This document shows, piece after piece, positions 59,186 to 64,000 of a stretch of DNA of 64,000 nt. The DNA is taken from positions 3,512,932 to 3,576,931 of the forward strand of contig OY848925.1 of the NCBI GenBank assembly GCA_963693285.1. Direction: 5' to 3'. Position numbers and translations under genes: made by a program. Origin of the DNA: Xestospongia muta. Taxonomy: Eukaryota; Porifera; Demospongiae; Haplosclerida; Petrosiidae. Position 1 is the first letter of the stretch; each line of letters begins with the position of its first letter. The notes beneath the pieces were generated by a model. The model did not search any database and was not told the origin of the DNA. It saw only the letters and a program-made list of their open reading frames with translations.

Positions 59186-60200
59186 AGAGGACCTTTCCTT
59201 GTCTCAGGAAACTTTCTGGCCTCTAATTCATGCTCTTGGTCATCAGGGTATCTACCTTGTAGATCCTCAATCTGATGTTAGTATAAATCATTCTATGATT
59301 GCATCAGAAGAGAAGTAAGTTGTCATCACAGTTGTAGTAGATATGTCTTCAATGGGGAATAGAGAGATATGAATGGATAGTGGAATGAATTAATGGATGA
59401 ATGGATGGAAAGATATGTTGGATAGATTGACAGACAGACTAATAAATGGACACATAGTCAAATGGATATATGATTGGATTGATGTAATAATTATTTATTT
59501 TATTACAGTCTGTTTATTGTGCTTTAATTGAGGGACTAATGGAGTGTTACACCTCTGCTCTTGCACCAACAGGAAAAGTTGTCAGATCTGTCAGGTAAGA
59601 TGACTACTGTTAATGTGTTAGATCAATATATCTTCAAGTGTAGTTAATGCATTGGGATCTTTATAATATATTCATCCACCTGTTTACCTGTCTGTCCATT
59701 CATTTATCCATTCATCCACTTGTTCAATAGTGTTTCAATTCATCCATCCATCCATTCATTAGTACATCCATTCATTCATTAGTGCACCATTCATGATTCA
59801 TCCAACAAACTATATAGCCATTTTTATAATTATAAATTAACAGCATAGTTTACATATTAAAACTCTTTGTGTGCTACTCTTTGTTTCATGATAGGCAAAT
59901 ATCTGGACTTAGTGCTTCCAAGGAGTTACCTAGTTCCATTGAAGAAGCTCTGTTGCTATGGGTAAACAAAATAGGTAGAACGGCACTTTCACATGAACAA
60001 CAGCTGTATCAAACAATGTTTAAAGAACCTGATCCCATTAAAAGGACACAACATCAACTGAAGGCATTACAGGAAGGAGGAGTGAAAGGATTTCCTAATA
60101 CTACAAATAACGGTAGTGGTTTGATTGATGGATAGTGTATAGCAGCTGCAATACTGTATTTTGCTAAGGATGACCTAAATTGGATGGGTAAAATACTTGT
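59186..60200 (+). pseudogene. CAMSAP/Patronin-like N-terminal fragment with in-frame stop
   Basis: Three exon-like segments: about 59180-59314, about 59508-59594 and about 59895-60135. They read HALGHQGIYLVDPQ, then ALIEGLMECYTSALAPTGKV and QISGLSASKELPSSIEEALL followed by LWVNKIG. This matches the region before and into the CH domain of CAMSAP proteins, where SASKELP and a WxNK motif are conserved. Downstream GLIDG is followed by TAG (60133-60135) and then CIAAAILYFAKDDLNW, clearly the continuation of the same CH domain. So the frame is broken in the CH domain. The rest of CAMSAP (coiled coils, CKK) was not seen. CAMSAPs bind microtubule minus ends; this copy is probably not functional. Confidence 0.7.
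59375..59470. repeat. (TGGA/TGAA)n simple repeat
   Basis: A degenerate ATGGATGAATGGATGG run inside a CAMSAP intron. A complementary (CATCCATTCATT)n run lies at 59690-59800, so an RNA across both could fold into a hairpin. Confidence 0.8.
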
Positions 60201-61130
60201 CTAGTACTTTAAAGACCAGTACATATTGTTAGCATTACCACTCACTGTAACAATAGGACCCAGGTTAAAATGATTATTATGGCACTGATGTAGAATAGTT
60301 ATCATTACAAAGATTTGTCCTAGATCGTTAAAGATTGCAATAGCCTAGTGTATCTACTTACATGCAGTATTTATTATATTATTGTAATCCTTTAGACTTC
60401 CACTTCAGTCATCAGCCATTCACAAGAAAAGAAGCTCACAAAAATCTCAAGAAAATCAAATAATATTGTGATGGTAGAACAATATAGTAAAATAGAACAA
60501 TTATAGTAAAATACTTTCAGTTTTATAGTTTAGGAAGGTTATGGAATGGAGTTTCCTTACAGAATAAAATCATGTATAAAGGTTTCATAACATACATGTA
60601 TGTCAATTCCTTAACTACCTGACTAAATTAAATGGAAAGATTTCCTTTAATTAGAATTAATATGGTATATGGTGCTTACAAACAGCAAGTATGGCTAATG
60701 TGATAGTCATCAGAGGCAATGTCAATCACATCACATGACAATTTTGTCACCTGACCACACCATGATCTACAACATTTGACATCACAAGGTATGTATCTTC
60801 ACAAAGTAATTATATTTTTTTAAGTCAAATACTAAAACATGTATGCTGTGTAAATGCTACAGTATATGCTATCTTATTACATAGTTATCAGCACCTTATA
60901 CTTCAGGAATATGCTACAAATAAGCTTGTTTATATCAGTAGTAGAATAAGGGTTTATAACACCCTATAGATACATTATAAGCACCCCTGTTCTAAGCTCT
61001 CTTATATTTTTGAAATAAGGTGTACTTATAACTGTATTATAACAATGTTATATCATAGCTTATTTTGAGCATTGCCAATTTGGGGGAGATATTTTCACAA
61101 AAATGAAATGCAACACAAATGCACTATAAT
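60200..61130. other. intergenic, no gene seen
   Basis: AT-rich spacer between the CAMSAP fragment and the minus-strand fragments at 61.1 kb. No recognisable exon of either neighbour. Confidence 0.3.
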
Positions 61131-61137
61131 AATAATG

Positions 61138-62154
61138 TCAATCAGAACTAAACAAATATTCAGAATCACTGTCATCTTCTCTTTCTACTGTTGCTGTACT
61201 AGGATTTAGCACTGACACAACGAATGATTCACCATCAACATTATCTTTATTTCGTCTATCTTTAAGTATCCACAGCTTTGCATTTTCTAGAATTGTCTTT
61301 TGAACTAGGGACCCTACTTCTCTTGTGAATCGTGCACGGGAAGAATCTATGTTCACATTCTTTCATCAAGTTTTTCCATGAACAAGTTAAATCGATCAGA
61401 CCGATAATGAGGTTGATGGTGAACATATTTTTCTTTGTCGGACATCATGTCTGGTGTTGCAGACTCCCAAAATCTTTCACATCTTTCAAATGACTACATT
61501 ATTGAAAGCATAAGCATTGTGGTATATATTGTATACAAAACAAACCTGCTGCTTTCTCGATCTCTGTTGTTTTTTACTTTTGACCGGGGTCGACAAATGC
61601 TTTGGGCATTCAGTTATAGTCTTTCTATAAGTCCTACAACCTTCTACAAAGAAATAAAGATTAAAACAAAATAAACTCATCACATACTTCATATAACTTC
61701 TTCAGGATAACAATTTCCAACTGCAAAAATACTTGTGCTCACAACCTTAGCATTATGATTTCCATGTATTCTGTGTATAAGAGTATTTATTATATCAATG
61801 TTACTACAAAAAGCTTACAGTTCATTTGTCTTGAATTGTTTGTTCTCATCATTGCATAATGCACTGCTCGTATTTTGCTCTATTAGTAAGGAATAAAGTA
61901 TAGTGGATTATCATTCTTTGGATCATAGCATGAGAATAAGTTACTGATGTGTGTGTGAGCAGTACTTGTAAGACAAGGGGTGTAGGTCTTTTGGGTTTAC
62001 TGATACTGCTAGGAATTACAGAAGTGCTTGAGGATGGTGTCGAAGATCTGATATCAATATCATCTTCTAGTGTTTTCTTTTGAGTCTCTAAAGAATCCAG
62101 TCGATTGTAAATACAATCAATTTTGGTACAAACACTACCACGTTTTGAGTCCAT
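61138..62154 (-). pseudogene. unknown conserved, possibly transposon-associated gene, frameshifted
   Basis: Minus-strand exon-like segments: 62154-61966 (MDSKRGSVCTKIDCIYNRLD, a short coiled coil, then a Ser/Pro stretch), 61645-61546 (EGCRTYRKTITECPKHL, then a basic run) and about 61496-61138. The last reads SFERCERFWESATPDMMSDK, then HYRSDRFNLFMEKLDER, slips frame by two bases near 61361, and continues NIDSSRARFTREVGSLV to an acidic end. A TPDxMSD..YRS..N..LD.R pattern of this type is familiar to me from uncharacterised, transposon-associated animal proteins, but I cannot name the family. The frameshift suggests decay. Confidence 0.4.
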
Positions 62155-62544
62155 ACATTGTTGAAATAATTAAAGTATGGTGGTCAATGTCTGTATTTCA
62201 TTATGACTTGTAACATGACCATCATTTGTAACTTGACCATCATTTGTTCCAGTATGGCAATGAGAGATAGATCTATTTCCAGTTGGGAGAGATTGTCCAG
62301 GGAGCCAGTACTATGATGGTGACACTACAAAAATGCCAGTTTAATTTGACCAACAGTACCACTAGAAATGAAGTATCTTTGTCTAGTGAATTCATCTAGT
62401 TGTACATAATTGTGAGAATCAGTGAGTTCAGATGACAAAGGCTGATATCGCAACCTATGGTGTGTATATATAACATAATTTAGTCTCGTTGTACAACAAC
62501 GAACCTTATAGGACAAACATTTCATTTTCCTGACAATCACTTAG

Positions 62545-62995
62545 TCAGTATACTTACATGAGAAAGAAATCAAGCTAACATTTGTTGCTTACACAACATA
62601 CAACTTTTTACTGATTACAAAATATCTTAACTTTCATTTGATATTTCATTACAGAATGCTACTATATATCACAGGCATATAAGTTAGGGTGATCCTGATG
62701 TTCTATGTTTTATAGTACGGCAAGTACCGTCATATATTACAATATATAGCATAATTTGTACCTAGATAAACTGTAAAAACTTGATGAAGTGGCTCCGGAG
62801 GCATTCTTTGCCTTCTAAACTGAAGAGCTCTCCTTGCACCTGTTAATGTAGATGAAAACGTAGTTATAGTAGTGTCTTTCGATGCTCCTTTTCTTCTGGC
62901 TCAGGAAAACTCCATCAATTATTATACATACGACACGAAGTATATACCGTAAATAATCTATTCTTTTTAAAGGTGGTATTGTTAGCAATTTTGTA
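62545..62995. other. intergenic, no gene seen
   Basis: No recognisable gene. A minus-strand frame reaching 63081 is probably a by-product of the plus-strand exon below. Confidence 0.3.
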
Positions 62996-63003
62996 ATTTG
63001 ATC

Positions 63004-63204
63004 ATGGAGAGGTGTGTGAGTTGTAAAAGAATCTGTTCTTATTGTATGGAAGAGGTTGCACATACCTCTTTTTACCGTCATCTAAACGATAAGACAGGTG
63101 TAGTTTGTCCTGGAAAATGTAGTCAATTGGTGTCTTACACTCCTACGATAAGGGCCGATCAATTGATGACGAAACACCTGTCCAGTCTAGATCTCAATGA
63201 TTGA
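63004..63204 (+). CDS. zinc-binding N-terminal exon, possibly transposon-related
   Basis: ATG at 63004 gives MERCVSCKRICSYCMEEVAH, then SFYRHLNDK and CPGKC, and ends in TGA at 63202. Cys-X2-Cys, Cys-X2-Cys and a following His resemble the short zinc motif at the start of several animal DNA-transposon proteins. Downstream, about 63370-63480, a plus-strand stretch reads LTAVVAHWLNNVMDIDTSRQ but is not clearly linked. Only 66 codons, so it could be a first exon or a remnant. Function not assigned. Confidence 0.3.
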   Translation: MERCVSCKRICSYCMEEVAHTSFYRHLNDKTGVVCPGKCSQLVSYTPTIRADQLMTKHLSSLDLND

Positions 63205-63209
63205 CTGCA

Positions 63210-64000
63210 CAGAAAGAAGCTACCACAAGCTTATTAATCCAATTATCGAGAAAATGATGTCGATCTGAAGAATCTACAGGAAATGTATAATTGTTTATAT
63301 CCTGTAACAGAGTACGATATTGTTGAATCATTTCTGCAAACAACTATCCGTTAATGATCATCTTTTCTCAGCAGTAAATTACATTCTCCAAAATTAACTG
63401 CTGTTGTTGCACACTGGCTTAATAATGTCATGGATATTGATACAAGTAGACAGGCATACACCCGAGCTGGATTTTTAATTTATTTCTTTCGTCATGAGTT
63501 AAACTAAAATCCAGGTCAAATTTTGTAAAACTACAAATACTAATATATTAGCACATATCCAATGGTTGGAAGATCGCCCATATTGTGATAGGCACATTCT
63601 AACAACATTTCTTTCTTCAACAACATTTCTTTCTTCAATAACATTTGTGAGAGATAGCTGTGTCAACTTTATTCCTGTTATTTTTTACTAGAATAGTGGG
63701 ACATTGTGCAGTTGCCTAGACTAATGTAAAACGTGATTATAGAATTGACAAAGTGATTGTTTGTGTTCCCTTTTTAAAAAGTGCACTTGTTTAATATTAG
63801 CTGTGTCTTTTGTAAAATTTTATATTATACAGTGCACTTAATTAAATGTATTATTCACAATAATGATTATTATTAATGGTTATGGCAATAAGCGTATGTT
63901 TATATCAAATTGCTTAAAATAAGTCTGTTATAAGCAAGATTATAACAGAATGAGGTGTAAGCACCCACACTATACTATCCTTATATAGACTGTTAGTATA
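63210..64000. other. window end, possible eroded exon
   Basis: Apart from the short coding-like stretch at about 63370-63510, nothing is recognised. The sequence is AT-rich with a local CAACATTTCTTTCTT tandem near 63603-63640. Confidence 0.3.

Noticed and set aside
61435..61674. Plus-strand frame of 79 codons
   Set aside because: Antisense to the minus-strand segments that carry spliced, family-like sequence.

Overview
The window is strongly AT-rich eukaryotic DNA with compact multi-exon genes, GT-AG introns of about 40 to 1,100 bases, and many animal-specific domain combinations (ankyrin-Roc-COR-Death, MAGUK, CAMSAP, homeobox, Death+LRR, caspase-like). The mixture suggests an early-branching metazoan, most likely a demosponge. 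That is inference; no rRNA, tRNA or species marker was seen.

Layout. 1-2.5 kb: decayed pogo/Tigger-like DNA and an array of 42-nt mini-exons. 2.8-7.9 kb: a minisatellite block arranged as a 1,365-bp higher-order repeat. 8.65-20.0 kb (+): an intact 15-exon gene for a roughly 1,212-aa ankyrin-Roc-COR-Death protein with a possible N-myristoylation start. 21.6-24.5 kb (+): a PDZ protein followed by broken SH3 and guanylate-kinase-like exons (degenerate MAGUK). 25.3-37.2 kb (-): a Death-domain/coiled-coil/LRR gene split by a 6.4-kb CACTA-like transposon (29.5-35.9 kb). The transposon carries two apparently intact, divergently transcribed genes: a SAM-domain protein and a C2H2-transposase. 37.6-44.3 kb: pseudogene debris (cysteine-rich exon, scrambled paired-like homeobox, USP-like exons, a dead copy of the recurring module) and one intact orphan gene of 167 aa. 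44.5-56.9 kb (-): two relatives of the Death/LRR gene in tandem, one a compact 407-aa gene and one a long coiled-coil cluster ending in a C14 caspase-like domain. 57-64 kb: MITEs, a MULE transposase fragment, a CAMSAP fragment with an in-frame stop, and transposon-associated debris.

The most interesting content is the minus-strand family at 25-57 kb. Its members share a module of about 225 aa, a roughly 100-aa helical module that may be a death fold, and interchangeable coiled-coil exons. They differ in their C-terminal output: LRR, caspase-like, or none. This looks like a lineage-specific cell-death or immune-type gene family that evolves by exon shuffling and tandem duplication. In the Death/LRR member, removing the transposon plus one 2-bp target-site copy restores an exon whose length, phase and C-terminal residues match its paralogues, so this allele looks freshly knocked out by insertion. 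All exon boundaries were read by eye from splice consensus and frame continuity; no transcript data were available.
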